Counted from the first letter of the stretch, positions 1 to 5,682 are shown. The stretch: 5,701 bases of DNA from Sphaerochaeta sp. (GCA_023228445.1 JALOBD010000136.1:1-5701); one strand, 5' to 3'. The notes: generated by a model from the sequence alone, not told the origin. Translations and numbers: made by a program.

Positions 1-141
1 TGGTGAAGGCAACCAACAGCAGCAAGAGGATGTATTGGATGATCGCTGTTATGCTCATAGGGCGACCATAGCAGGAGGCGTCGAGTTTTGTAAAGGGCAT
101 ATCGTTGCGTTCGAGAATGCCGGCAAAGCGAAAGGGCCCCC
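1..141. other. Unresolved left edge, possibly the end of a neighbouring membrane-protein gene
   Basis: No complete gene can be called here. Two competing fragments run off the window edge. On the plus strand a frame open from base 3 stops at TAG 69-71; its tail ends in a hydrophobic stretch (MYWMIAVMLIG) and about two thirds of its codons end in G or C, as in the real genes of this window. It could be the C-terminus of an upstream transporter-like protein. On the minus strand an ATG at 58-56 begins MSITAIIQYILLLLLVAFT, which looks like a first membrane segment, and GC at third positions is similarly high; however no Shine-Dalgarno sequence precedes it or the alternative ATG at 100-98. A GGAGG at 74-78 on the plus strand has no usable start codon behind it. 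Only the neighbouring sequence can decide between them. Confidence 0.3.
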
Positions 142-170
142 TTGAACCATCGCGGATAATTGCATACAAG
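142..170 (+). promoter_or_regulatory. Candidate sigma-70 promoter of the racemase-family gene
   Basis: A TTGAAC -35 element (142-147), an exact 17-bp spacer and a TACAAG -10 element (165-170, four of six matches to TATAAT) precede the gene. The predicted transcription start is near 177, giving a leader of fewer than 20 bases that contains only the ribosome binding site. The -10 element overlaps the operator-like palindrome at 160-169, which suggests repression by promoter occlusion. The -10 match is modest, so this is a prediction. If a plus-strand gene ends at 71, this may be an internal operon promoter. Confidence 0.45.
160..169. promoter_or_regulatory. Operator-like palindrome TTGCATACAA
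   Basis: This site matches the perfect palindrome TTGTATACAA at 2877-2886 in nine of ten bases and, like it, sits on the core of a predicted promoter. It also forms the left half of a wider dyad, GCATACA (162-168), five bases, TGTATAC (174-180), whose arms match at six of seven positions. GntR regulators of the FCD group commonly bind short dyads with a GTATAC-like centre, so the regulator encoded at 2054-2698 is the natural candidate ligand. That assignment is inference from sequence similarity and proximity. Confidence 0.45.
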
Positions 171-180
171 AGATGTATAC

Positions 181-188
181 GGAGGAGG
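181..188 (+). promoter_or_regulatory. Strong ribosome binding site that fixes the racemase-family start
   Basis: GGAGGAGG directly abuts an ATG at 189, which is too close to be used, and lies six bases before the ATG at 195, which is ideal spacing. This favours 195 over 189 and over the far-upstream in-frame TTG at 105 and ATG at 117. The protein beginning at 195 (MKQIALIHTV) starts right at the first beta strand typical of the superfamily. Confidence 0.75.
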
Positions 189-194
189 ATGCCA

Positions 195-854
195 ATGAAA
201 CAAATCGCCTTGATCCACACAGTCCGTCCTGTCTTGGAGAGTTTTCCGACGCTTTTGCAACAGGTAGTGGGGGAGGACCTTCTGATACACAACCTGCTTG
301 ACGAATTCCTCCTCTCCAATCCTGCTGCAATCGGACGCTTCTCCATTGAGAACCGCAACCGCCTCTTCAACGATATCAAGAGCTGTGAGCTCACCGGAGC
401 TGATATCATCGTTGTCACCTGCTCGACCCTTACCCCGGCGGTACAGCTGGTTAGACCGTTCATTACGGTCCCGGTCGTCGCCATCGACGATGCAATGACC
501 GCCGAGGCGGTGAGAGTCGCCAGAAGGATCAAGGTGGTGGCCACTGCACAGAGCACGCTGGAGCCCACCATTGCCAAACTCAACCAAGAAGCAGCAAAAA
601 TCGGCACGGTCATTGATGTCGATGCCCAAGACAACGAACTCGCCTATACAGCGATGAAGGGAGGGGATATGGCGACCCACGACCGTCTGGTGCTCGCGAT
701 GATCGAGGAGACGGCCGGCTATGAGGCGATCGTCCTCGCCCAAGCCTCGATGGCCCACCTGCAAGAGCAGGCCGAGAGAATTGCCGGTGTGCCGGTGCTC
801 GCATCACCGCGCCTCTGCTGTGAGCAGGTGAAGCAGCTCCTCACGGAGGTGTAA
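195..854 (+). CDS. Asp/Glu racemase superfamily protein with a single retained catalytic cysteine
   Basis: The 219-residue protein has the length and layout of the aspartate/glutamate/hydantoin racemase superfamily: an N-terminal strand MKQIALIHTV, a first catalytic-type loop VTCSTLTP with Cys76, a strand with acidic turn VPVVAIDDAM (92-101), and a C-terminal half with VLAQASM (180-186) and VLASPR (201-206). In two-base racemases a second cysteine lies in the loop that here reads AQASM, so the acid/base partner is missing. The Cys207-Cys208 type pair near the C-terminus (residues 208-209) is not in the usual catalytic position. The protein may therefore be a one-base isomerase or decarboxylase-like enzyme, or have lost racemase activity. 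No signal peptide or membrane segment is seen, so it is probably cytosolic. It is transcribed toward the DUF362 gene and has a candidate promoter and operator of its own. Family assignment is firm; substrate is unknown. Confidence 0.85.
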   Translation: MKQIALIHTVRPVLESFPTLLQQVVGEDLLIHNLLDEFLLSNPAAIGRFSIENRNRLFNDIKSCELTGADIIVVTCSTLTPAVQLVRPFITVPVVAIDDAMTAEAVRVARRIKVVATAQSTLEPTIAKLNQEAAKIGTVIDVDAQDNELAYTAMKGGDMATHDRLVLAMIEETAGYEAIVLAQASMAHLQEQAERIAGVPVLASPRLCCEQVKQLLTEV

Positions 855-950
855 AGTCTCGATACCCTCCACCTTCTGCGTTGGGAGATGATTGGAGGTA
901 TTGCGTCACGGGAGGCTCGACGCAGACTCAGTGGCTAGCATCGAGGGCGA
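855..950. other. Short convergent intergenic region with imperfect inverted repeats
   Basis: Two genes end toward each other across these 96 bases, so a terminator is expected. Two overlapping dyads are visible: ATACC-C-TCCA (862-871) with TGGAGGTAT (893-901), and TCTGCGT (875-881) with ACGCAGA (920-926). They are mutually exclusive, have long loops (21 and 38 bases) and lack a T-run on either strand. They are weak as intrinsic terminators; factor-dependent termination is equally possible. Confidence 0.25.
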
Positions 951-2057
951 TCACTGTGACGGCTCCCCGAGGGTTTTGATGAACTCGATCATATCGATGG
1001 CCTTGGGAGGGCAGCCGGCTAGACTCTTTCCAAGGCCCTTTGTGCAGATGCCCACCCCGACGCGGGAAGGGTCATCCACCCCCTTGAACTCTTGGCCGAT
1101 CGAGATCGTGTGCTTCAGACTCTGTAGGCGGCCTCCCTCATCAAGGCGCTTGAGGGCGTGGATGAGGGTGCCATAGCACGCCGAGCACGCGCTCCGCTCT
1201 TCGGTGTGAAGGCTGAGGTAGGAGGCGCTGCCGGTGGGTGTAGCCACTGGTTGTTCATTGGGTTCGTTGAGCTGGATGAGGTGCATCGCTTCCAGGTCAG
1301 AAGAGCCGACGCCGAGATCTTCTGCAAGGTGGATGTACGGGATGTCTTGGCAGGAAAACCCGATGAGCGAAGCGGCGAAGGCGTCGCAGAGTACGCTGTC
1401 GCGACATGCGAACATCCGGTTGGTCTCTACCGGGTTGCCACCCTCCTCGAAGTCCAGGTCGCCGCAGATCGAGTCGACGATGACCAGATCGGCACTTCGT
1501 ACGGCGTTGAGGGCCGCGATGGGGCGGTGGAGACCCTGGGTATGGAACTGCCGCTTGCTGGAATCGGAGATACACCCCTTCATGTTCTTCAACGCACAGG
1601 TCATCGCCGTCTGGCAGTGCCCCTTCAAGACCGGCAGGTTAATGAGAAAATCACACGTGAGGATCGTCTTGGAGACCTCCATCGTGATGCCGCCAGCACG
1701 CTGTTTGACGTACTGGTCCCTCTTCACATCGATGAGGGGTACGGTGTAGCGCTCGCTGATCTCATGATAGCCGTGGAGTGCAAAGCAACGCTCGGTGCTC
1801 TCCCCAATCCAGGCACTTTCGACAATCGCGATGTTGTGGTATCCCCGCCCCTTGAGGTGCTCGATGATGGCCACGACGATCTCGGGATGGGTGGTCGCCC
1901 CACCATCGGGGGTGGCAGCGACCACCAGGTTGGGCTTCAAGACGATCGCCGAATCCTTGTCGGTGATCAAGGACTCAATGGACAGTGCATTGAGCAGTGT
2001 TTCGGTCATCGCCGAGGGGTCCGATCCGTAGGTGATGATGATGTCATTTACTCTCAT
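951..2057 (-). CDS. DUF362 family protein with a four-cysteine C-terminal region
   Basis: The 368-residue product carries the family hallmarks: a strand-loop VLKPNLVVAATPDGG (39-53) followed by THPEIVVAIIEHLKGRG, then the block KGHCQTAMTCALKNMKG (145-161), typical of DUF362 proteins. The molecular function of the family is not settled; many members carry ferredoxin-type iron-sulfur domains. This one has no CxxCxxCxxxCP ferredoxin motif. Instead its last 80 residues hold Cys291-x2-Cys294 and Cys338-x10-Cys349 (in ICTKGLGKSLAGCPP), a spacing that could hold a metal or Fe-S cluster. No signal peptide is seen. Its ATG overlaps the stop of the upstream regulator gene by ATGA, and there is no good Shine-Dalgarno sequence of its own, so it is probably translated by coupling to the regulator. 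It is best read as an accessory redox or cofactor protein of the same pathway; that role is inference. Confidence 0.85.
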   Translation of the reverse strand: MRVNDIIITYGSDPSAMTETLLNALSIESLITDKDSAIVLKPNLVVAATPDGGATTHPEIVVAIIEHLKGRGYHNIAIVESAWIGESTERCFALHGYHEISERYTVPLIDVKRDQYVKQRAGGITMEVSKTILTCDFLINLPVLKGHCQTAMTCALKNMKGCISDSSKRQFHTQGLHRPIAALNAVRSADLVIVDSICGDLDFEEGGNPVETNRMFACRDSVLCDAFAASLIGFSCQDIPYIHLAEDLGVGSSDLEAMHLIQLNEPNEQPVATPTGSASYLSLHTEERSACSACYGTLIHALKRLDEGGRLQSLKHTISIGQEFKGVDDPSRVGVGICTKGLGKSLAGCPPKAIDMIEFIKTLGEPSQ

Positions 2058-2698
2058 AAGGCAACCCTGAGGTCGAAAGAGTCATGAAAGACGTGTTCGT
2101 GGATCAGGGCTTTACAGCGCTCCTTCTCTCCGCTCTTCAAGAGGCTCATCATCTGCGCATGTTGGTTCAGGCGATGGGAGAGGTTGTCATCGGGGAGGTT
2201 TTGGGCGATGCGCAGCTGCTGGATCTTCGCATCGAGGCGTTCGTAGAGGAAAATCAAAGCCGTGTTTTGTGAAGCCTTCACCAGTGTCAGATGAAAGAGA
2301 CTGTCCTGCAGGAAGACCGTGGCCCGGTCACCGATGCCCATCGCATACTGGCAGTCGGCGGCATACCGGGAGAGCTCCTTGACGTGTGCCTGGTAGCCAT
2401 CTTCATTGATGGAGTCGACAGCGAGCTGTTCAAGTGCGATGCGCACTCGGGTGGTATCGAGAGCTTCCTCTTTGGTGATGGCAGTGACCAAGGCGTGGCT
2501 GCTTGGCTTGATGGTCACCAACCCGTATTCGGCAAGACGCCTGATGGCCTCGCGGATAGGAGTGCGGCTGACACTGAACTGTTCGGCAAGCGTCTCTTCG
2601 GGAATCTTCACACCCCCCTTGAGCTGTCCATTGAGAATCTGTTCCTTGAGCATCGTGTAGACTTGGTCGCTGAGGCTGCTTTGGATAGACTTTTTCAT
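2054..2698 (-). CDS. GntR family transcriptional regulator, FCD (FadR C-terminal) subfamily
   Basis: The 214-residue protein has an N-terminal winged helix-turn-helix (about 8-75) with the characteristic run LAEQFSVSRTPIREAIRRL (38-56), and a helical FCD ligand-binding domain after it. The signature Arg86-x3-Glu90 (RIALE) and the usual metal or ligand site residues Asp132, His136 (DSLFH), His180 and His202 are all visible, so effector binding is probably intact. Such proteins are mostly repressors released by a small carboxylate or sugar-acid ligand. The start is set by ATG at 2698 with AAGGA seven bases upstream. It is the first gene of a two-gene operon with the DUF362 gene and is divergent from the dehydrogenase gene. 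Operator-like dyads near its own promoter and two others suggest autoregulation plus control of both plus-strand genes. The ligand is not deducible. Confidence 0.93.
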   Translation of the reverse strand: MKKSIQSSLSDQVYTMLKEQILNGQLKGGVKIPEETLAEQFSVSRTPIREAIRRLAEYGLVTIKPSSHALVTAITKEEALDTTRVRIALEQLAVDSINEDGYQAHVKELSRYAADCQYAMGIGDRATVFLQDSLFHLTLVKASQNTALIFLYERLDAKIQQLRIAQNLPDDNLSHRLNQHAQMMSLLKSGEKERCKALIHEHVFHDSFDLRVAL

Positions 2699-2723
2699 GA
2701 TTCATTCCTTATTGGTATGTTGT

Positions 2724-2752
2724 ACTGTACTGGGTGTGCACCCATCCGTCAA
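2724..2752 (-). promoter_or_regulatory. Promoter of the gntR-DUF362 operon
   Basis: Read on the minus strand, TTGACG (2752-2747, five of six matches to the -35 consensus) is followed by exactly 17 bases and TACAGT (2729-2724, four of six matches to the -10). The predicted start near 2717 gives a leader of about 18 bases carrying the AAGGA ribosome binding site. The spacer contains a tight inverted repeat, TGGGTG-TG-CACCCA (2731-2744), which may be a regulatory site. Confidence 0.6.
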
Positions 2753-2757
2753 GAAAA

Positions 2758-2767
2758 CTGTGTACAA
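2758..2767. promoter_or_regulatory. Weaker operator-like site CTGTGTACAA upstream of the gntR promoter
   Basis: This site agrees with TTGTATACAA at eight of ten positions and lies six bases upstream of the -35 box of the regulator operon. It is embedded in a wider dyad of TGTGTA (2759-2764) and TACACA (2775-2780), separated by ten bases. The position fits autoregulation by the encoded GntR protein, but two mismatches make this the least certain of the three sites. Confidence 0.3.
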
Positions 2768-2845
2768 AGCACAATACACATGATTTTAGAATTCATAGCA
2801 GATATTTAGAATACAAGAACATTCCCAACGGATAAACAAGAGTAT

Positions 2846-2874
2846 TTGACACGCTGGTTCTCCTATGATAAGAC
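2846..2874 (+). promoter_or_regulatory. Promoter of the alcohol dehydrogenase gene
   Basis: A perfect TTGACA -35 box (2846-2851) is followed after 17 bases by TAAGAC (2869-2874), a weak -10; TATGAT at 2864-2869 matches better but is too close to the -35. A promoter with a good -35 and a poor -10 would suit regulated expression. The predicted start near 2881 falls in the middle of the palindrome at 2877-2886. The distance to the dehydrogenase ATG is about 310 bases, so a second promoter closer to the gene cannot be excluded, although I see none with both elements. Confidence 0.45.
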
Positions 2875-2876
2875 GA

Positions 2877-2886
2877 TTGTATACAA
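2877..2886. promoter_or_regulatory. Perfect operator palindrome TTGTATACAA
   Basis: A self-complementary ten-base sequence covers the predicted transcription start of the dehydrogenase transcript. GntR-family regulators of the FCD group use short palindromes of this kind, and the regulator gene is the divergent neighbour. Near copies at 160-169 (nine of ten) and 2758-2767 (eight of ten) lie at the other two promoters of the cluster. Binding by the local regulator is inferred. Confidence 0.55.
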
Positions 2887-3193
2887 CAATGACGTCCATT
2901 TTGCACTACGTTGCAACGAGGAGGTCCACCGCATCCGGACGTTTTTCAGGTAAGAAGATCTAGGTTTTGGGGCGCTGGGCGAAGAGACCGGACTGTGGGC
3001 TATAGGGGCATTGAGTCAATCGAGCATGGGTTTGTCGATGTCTATGCCTCGCCAATTACTGAGGTCTTCATGAAACGGGGCATTTCCTGTAGATTCGATG
3101 ACAGGTGAGGCGAGACATCGGTTGTCAAAATACCTTTGCACTGGGCGCATAGGCGAACAACGATGGCGCTATAGAGATGAGGAGATTGAGAGA
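2887..3193 (+). other. Long leader before the dehydrogenase gene, possibly with a decayed gene
   Basis: These 307 bases contain no convincing intact gene. A perfect Shine-Dalgarno sequence AGGAGGT (2919-2925) has no ATG, GTG or TTG at a usable distance. Translated pieces look somewhat protein-like but are split between frames: one frame ends at TAA 2951-2953 and then reads EDLGFGALGEETGLWAIG, while another reads SIEHGFVDVYASPITEVF and ends at TGA 3106-3108. That pattern would fit an old frameshifted gene, though chance is not excluded. I recognise no riboswitch fold. A small dyad CCTGT/ACAGG flanks 3087-3106. The dehydrogenase ribosome binding site GGAG is at 3181-3184. Confidence 0.35.
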
Positions 3194-4471
3194 ATGGATC
3201 AGATGAAACGAGCGTACGATGTACTGAAAGAGTGGAAGGGAAAGTCCTACATCCATGGCTTGGGAGTTCTGGACAAGGTAGGCGAGGCTGCAGCTGCTTT
3301 CGGTAAGAGAGCGTTGGTTATCAGCAACCATACCCATATGAAGCCGGTCACCGACCGGGTCGTCGAGAGTTTGAAGAGGGCCGGTGTCGAGCTTGCCGAC
3401 GGTGTCATCGCCCCGGGGGCGAAACCCAATGCCCCTCGTGAAGACGTCTATCGCCTGGAGAGTTACATCCTGCACACCAAGCCCGATTCGATCGTCGTAA
3501 TCGGCGGCGGCTCGACCATCGATGCCGTCAAGGCATCCAACGCCCTCGCGGTCCTCGGAGGGGCGGTGACACCGGAGATCGACCACTACTTTGGTACCGG
3601 TGTCGTCACCGGTGAGCTGGCCAAGACCGGCCTGGCCTTGATCCCGACGATTGCCGTGATGACCAGCGCCTCCAGCGGAGCCCACCTGACCAAGTACTCC
3701 AACATCACCGATCCGGTGGCCGGTCAGAAGAAGCTCATCGTCGACGATGCGCTGATCCCCACCGTCGGCCTCTTCGATTACGAGACCACCCTCTCGATGC
3801 CGCTCTCACTGACCATCGATGGGGCCCTCGACGCCATCGCCCATACCTTCGAGGTCTTCCTCGGGGCAAGCGAGGCAACCTACGCCAGAGCTGCTGAACT
3901 GGCCGAGTGTGCCATCAGCCTGGTCGTTGAGTACGCCCCGTCCTTGATCAAGGATCTGGGCAATGTGAAGGCACGTGAGGCCATCGGTCTGGCCACCGAC
4001 CTGGGCGGATACGCCATCATGATCGGAGGAACCAGCGGTGCCCACCTGACCAGCTTCTCTCTGGTGGACATCCTTGCCCACGGCACCGCCTGTGGCATCA
4101 TGAACCCCTACTACGTGGTGCTCTACTCCAAGGCGATCCAAAAGCACCTCAAGGTCGTCGGCGCAATCTTCTCCTCCTATGGCTACGGCCCGTCGGTGGA
4201 GGGCCTTTCTGGCCGCGAGCTTGCCGTGGCGGTCGCCGAGATGATGATCGCCTTCAGCACTGCCATCAAGGCACCGACGAAGCTTGACGATATCGAAGGC
4301 TTCACCGAGGCCCACATCACCCGCGCCCTCACTGCAGCCAAGGACCCACAGCTGGAGATGAAGCTGAAGAACATGCCCGTTCCGATGCAGGCACGTGATG
4401 TGGATACCTACATGGAGCCGTTGCTCAGGGCTGCAGCACAGGGAGACCTCTCCTTGATCAAGGAGATGTGA
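3194..4471 (+). CDS. Iron-containing (group III) alcohol dehydrogenase
   Basis: The 425-residue protein belongs to the Fe-dependent alcohol dehydrogenase superfamily, which interconverts alcohols and aldehydes or ketones with NAD(P)H in the cytosol. The nucleotide-binding loop IGGGSTIDAVKA is at 103-114. The four expected metal ligands are visible: Asp213 and His217 in LDAIAH, His284 in GAHLTSF, and His296 in LAHGTACGIMNP. All are intact, so an active metalloenzyme is expected. It is somewhat longer than typical 380-400 residue members. The start is ATG 3194, nine bases after GGAG; the upstream in-frame ATG at 3098 would add a 32-residue arginine-rich tail with no family counterpart. Divergence from a GntR gene and a palindrome at its promoter point to substrate-induced expression. 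Substrate is unknown; sugar-acid, diol or hydroxyacid metabolism are all possible. Confidence 0.93.
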   Translation: MDQMKRAYDVLKEWKGKSYIHGLGVLDKVGEAAAAFGKRALVISNHTHMKPVTDRVVESLKRAGVELADGVIAPGAKPNAPREDVYRLESYILHTKPDSIVVIGGGSTIDAVKASNALAVLGGAVTPEIDHYFGTGVVTGELAKTGLALIPTIAVMTSASSGAHLTKYSNITDPVAGQKKLIVDDALIPTVGLFDYETTLSMPLSLTIDGALDAIAHTFEVFLGASEATYARAAELAECAISLVVEYAPSLIKDLGNVKAREAIGLATDLGGYAIMIGGTSGAHLTSFSLVDILAHGTACGIMNPYYVVLYSKAIQKHLKVVGAIFSSYGYGPSVEGLSGRELAVAVAEMMIAFSTAIKAPTKLDDIEGFTEAHITRALTAAKDPQLEMKLKNMPVPMQARDVDTYMEPLLRAAAQGDLSLIKEM

Positions 4472-4549
4472 GGCGTCCGTCAGGTGTCATCAAGGATTTG
4501 TGTGCGAACCACTGCCATGATTTGGTAGGAGAAAATTTCTGAGTCAAAA

Positions 4550-4597
4550 ATCAACAAATCCTGCATTTGAGATCGTCAGATGCAGGATTTTGTTGAT
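4550..4597. terminator. Long bidirectional intrinsic terminator
   Basis: A left arm at 4550-4570 and a right arm at 4576-4597 pair over about 21 base pairs with one bulged base and one G-U pair, closing a five-base loop (GATCG). On the minus strand the stem is followed by TTTTT (4550-4546), and on the plus strand the inner stem ATCCTGCAT/ATGCAGGAT runs into TTTGTTGATAT. It lies between the converging dehydrogenase and DUF1893 genes, 79 bases after one stop and 40 bases after the other, as expected for a shared terminator. Confidence 0.85.
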
Positions 4598-4636
4598 ATA
4601 TCACAATACAAGTCCAAAAGAATTCAGCTGCCCGGC

Positions 4637-5053
4637 TCAAATGTGCAAGGCACCCTCCTTTGCTCGATCTGCCCGCTCTTTGAGCAGCAGGTAGATCTTC
4701 TCCTCATCGTCCATTGTGGAGAGCAACTGTTCAGTCTTGCACATCAGGCGTTCAATGCTGCGCTCGTAGGAGAGGGTGATGGCGTGTTTCTCATAGACAT
4801 CCTTGGCTAGGTCACTGACGAGATTGATGTGTGCTCGTTTGATGCTCAAGCGGGCCATGAGGATGGCCGCCGCCTTACCGGCTGCAGTATCGTGGGCACA
4901 CAGCATATCGCGCGGCCCAGTGTAGGTGGCAAGGAACTCTTCGAGAGCGAAGAGGGGGTGCAACCACTTCTCCCGGCTGGTGAAGATCAAGTCGTCGCCG
5001 TTGAAGACGGCGAGGGAGATGCCATCGGGGAGGTCTTGGGTGTAGTGTTTCAT
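4637..5053 (-). CDS. DUF1893 family protein
   Basis: This 138-residue protein resembles the small DUF1893 family, whose fold is related to cytidine deaminases but whose function is undetermined. Supporting features are an N-terminal hairpin with ISLAVFNGDDLIFTSRE (12-28), a central HDTAAGKAAAILM (54-66), like the conserved D-x3-GKAAA segment of the family, the IKRAHINLVSDLAKDVYEKHAI segment, and a C-terminal MCKTEQLL (104-111), matching the family's Cys-x2-Glu motif. A zinc site typical of active deaminases is not obvious. The gene starts at ATG 5053 with GGAG five bases upstream, and this ATG overlaps the rlmE stop by ATGA, so the two are co-translated. It ends before the shared terminator. 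A link to rRNA or nucleoside metabolism is inferred only from this coupling. Confidence 0.75.
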   Translation of the reverse strand: MKHYTQDLPDGISLAVFNGDDLIFTSREKWLHPLFALEEFLATYTGPRDMLCAHDTAAGKAAAILMARLSIKRAHINLVSDLAKDVYEKHAITLSYERSIERLMCKTEQLLSTMDDEEKIYLLLKERADRAKEGALHI

Positions 5054-5682
5054 CTGCTCTCCGTCATGTCGATCGGGTCGTGCTCCGTGCGACCCAGCCC
5101 TACGAGGTATACTTCAAATGAATCGTCACGACAAGCCTTGGGCTTGTAGGGTTTGACGCGGGAAAAGAGCTCTCTCATCTCCTTGATCAGTTCTTGCTCG
5201 CCACCGCCTTGAAAGAGCTTCACCACCAGGTTGCCTCCGCTCTTGAGCTGGTCACGAGCCAGTCCAATTACCGCCTCGCAGAGCGCTTCACTGCGGCTGG
5301 TATCGACACTGCGGATCCCACTGGTCTGCGGGGCAGCGTCGCTGATGATCACATCGTAGGGACCATGGGCGACTAGTTGGGCACGGATCTCAGCACTGAA
5401 GGCATCTCCGACAAGCTCGATCACCCCTTCTGGTAGCGGGTTCAACGAGAGAGGGTTGAGGTCCACGGCAACGATCCTGCCCCGTTTGCCGAGGAAGTTG
5501 CGCGTGACGTAGAGGGTCCAGGATCCCGGGGAGGCGCCCACGTCGAGGACGGTATCGCCACCCTTGATCAGCGAAAAGTGTTGCTGCATCTCCTCAAGCT
5601 TGTACACCGACCGCGCCGGATACCCCTCAGCCCGTGCCTTGAGGGTATAGGAGTCGGCCCGGTCTCTTCTGCTCTTTGCCAT
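5050..5682 (-). CDS. rlmE: 23S rRNA (uridine-2'-O)-methyltransferase RlmE (FtsJ/RrmJ)
   Basis: The 210-residue enzyme transfers a methyl group from S-adenosylmethionine to the ribose 2'-OH of a uridine in the A loop of 23S rRNA (U2552 in E. coli numbering), a late step of 50S assembly. The full K-D-K-E catalytic tetrad is present: Lys28 (RSVYKL), Asp115 (SDAAP), Lys155 (VVKLFQG) and Glu190 (SFEVYLVG). The SAM-binding motif DVGASPGSW spans 47-55 and VAVDLNPL follows at 71-78. Length and motif order are those of bacterial RlmE, including a short basic N-terminus for RNA binding. The ATG at 5682 lies in CATGGGCCCATG, with no clear ribosome binding site in the 19 visible upstream bases, so upstream coupling or a promoter outside the window is likely. 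It is followed by the overlapping DUF1893 gene. Confidence 0.96.
   Translation of the reverse strand: MAKSRRDRADSYTLKARAEGYPARSVYKLEEMQQHFSLIKGGDTVLDVGASPGSWTLYVTRNFLGKRGRIVAVDLNPLSLNPLPEGVIELVGDAFSAEIRAQLVAHGPYDVIISDAAPQTSGIRSVDTSRSEALCEAVIGLARDQLKSGGNLVVKLFQGGGEQELIKEMRELFSRVKPYKPKACRDDSFEVYLVGLGRTEHDPIDMTESR

Noticed and set aside
105..194. Upstream in-frame extension of the racemase-family protein from TTG 105
   Set aside because: It would add 30 arginine-rich residues not expected in the family and would ignore the strong GGAGGAGG placed for ATG 195.
55..330. 91-codon minus-strand frame
   Set aside because: It overlaps the racemase-family promoter and the 5' part of that gene in antisense and has no recognisable features. 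Its stop overlaps the ATG at 58-56 by ATGA, which is probably chance.
1158..2087. Plus-strand open frame of 309 codons
   Set aside because: It lies antisense to the DUF362 gene, which has clear family motifs. The frame is open because of the strong G/C third-position bias of the real gene; it has no recognisable domain.
2291..2809. Plus-strand open frame of 172 codons over the regulator gene
   Set aside because: It is antisense to a well-supported GntR-FCD gene and runs through its promoter. No motifs are visible.
2889..2963. Possible leader peptide of about 24 residues starting at ATG 2889
   Set aside because: It has no ribosome binding site, no regulatory codon run and no following attenuator hairpin.
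2911..3108. 65-codon plus-strand frame with a TTG start
   Set aside because: It has no properly placed ribosome binding site and no recognised similarity. It is kept only as part of the possible decayed gene in the dehydrogenase leader.
3122..3175. Possible second dehydrogenase promoter (TTGTCA at 3122 and TATAGA at 3170)
   Set aside because: The two elements are far beyond workable spacing and neither has a partner at 16-18 bases.
3125..4315. Minus-strand open frames at 3125-3685 and 3806-4315
   Set aside because: Both are shadows of the dehydrogenase gene, whose metal ligands and nucleotide-binding loop are intact on the plus strand.
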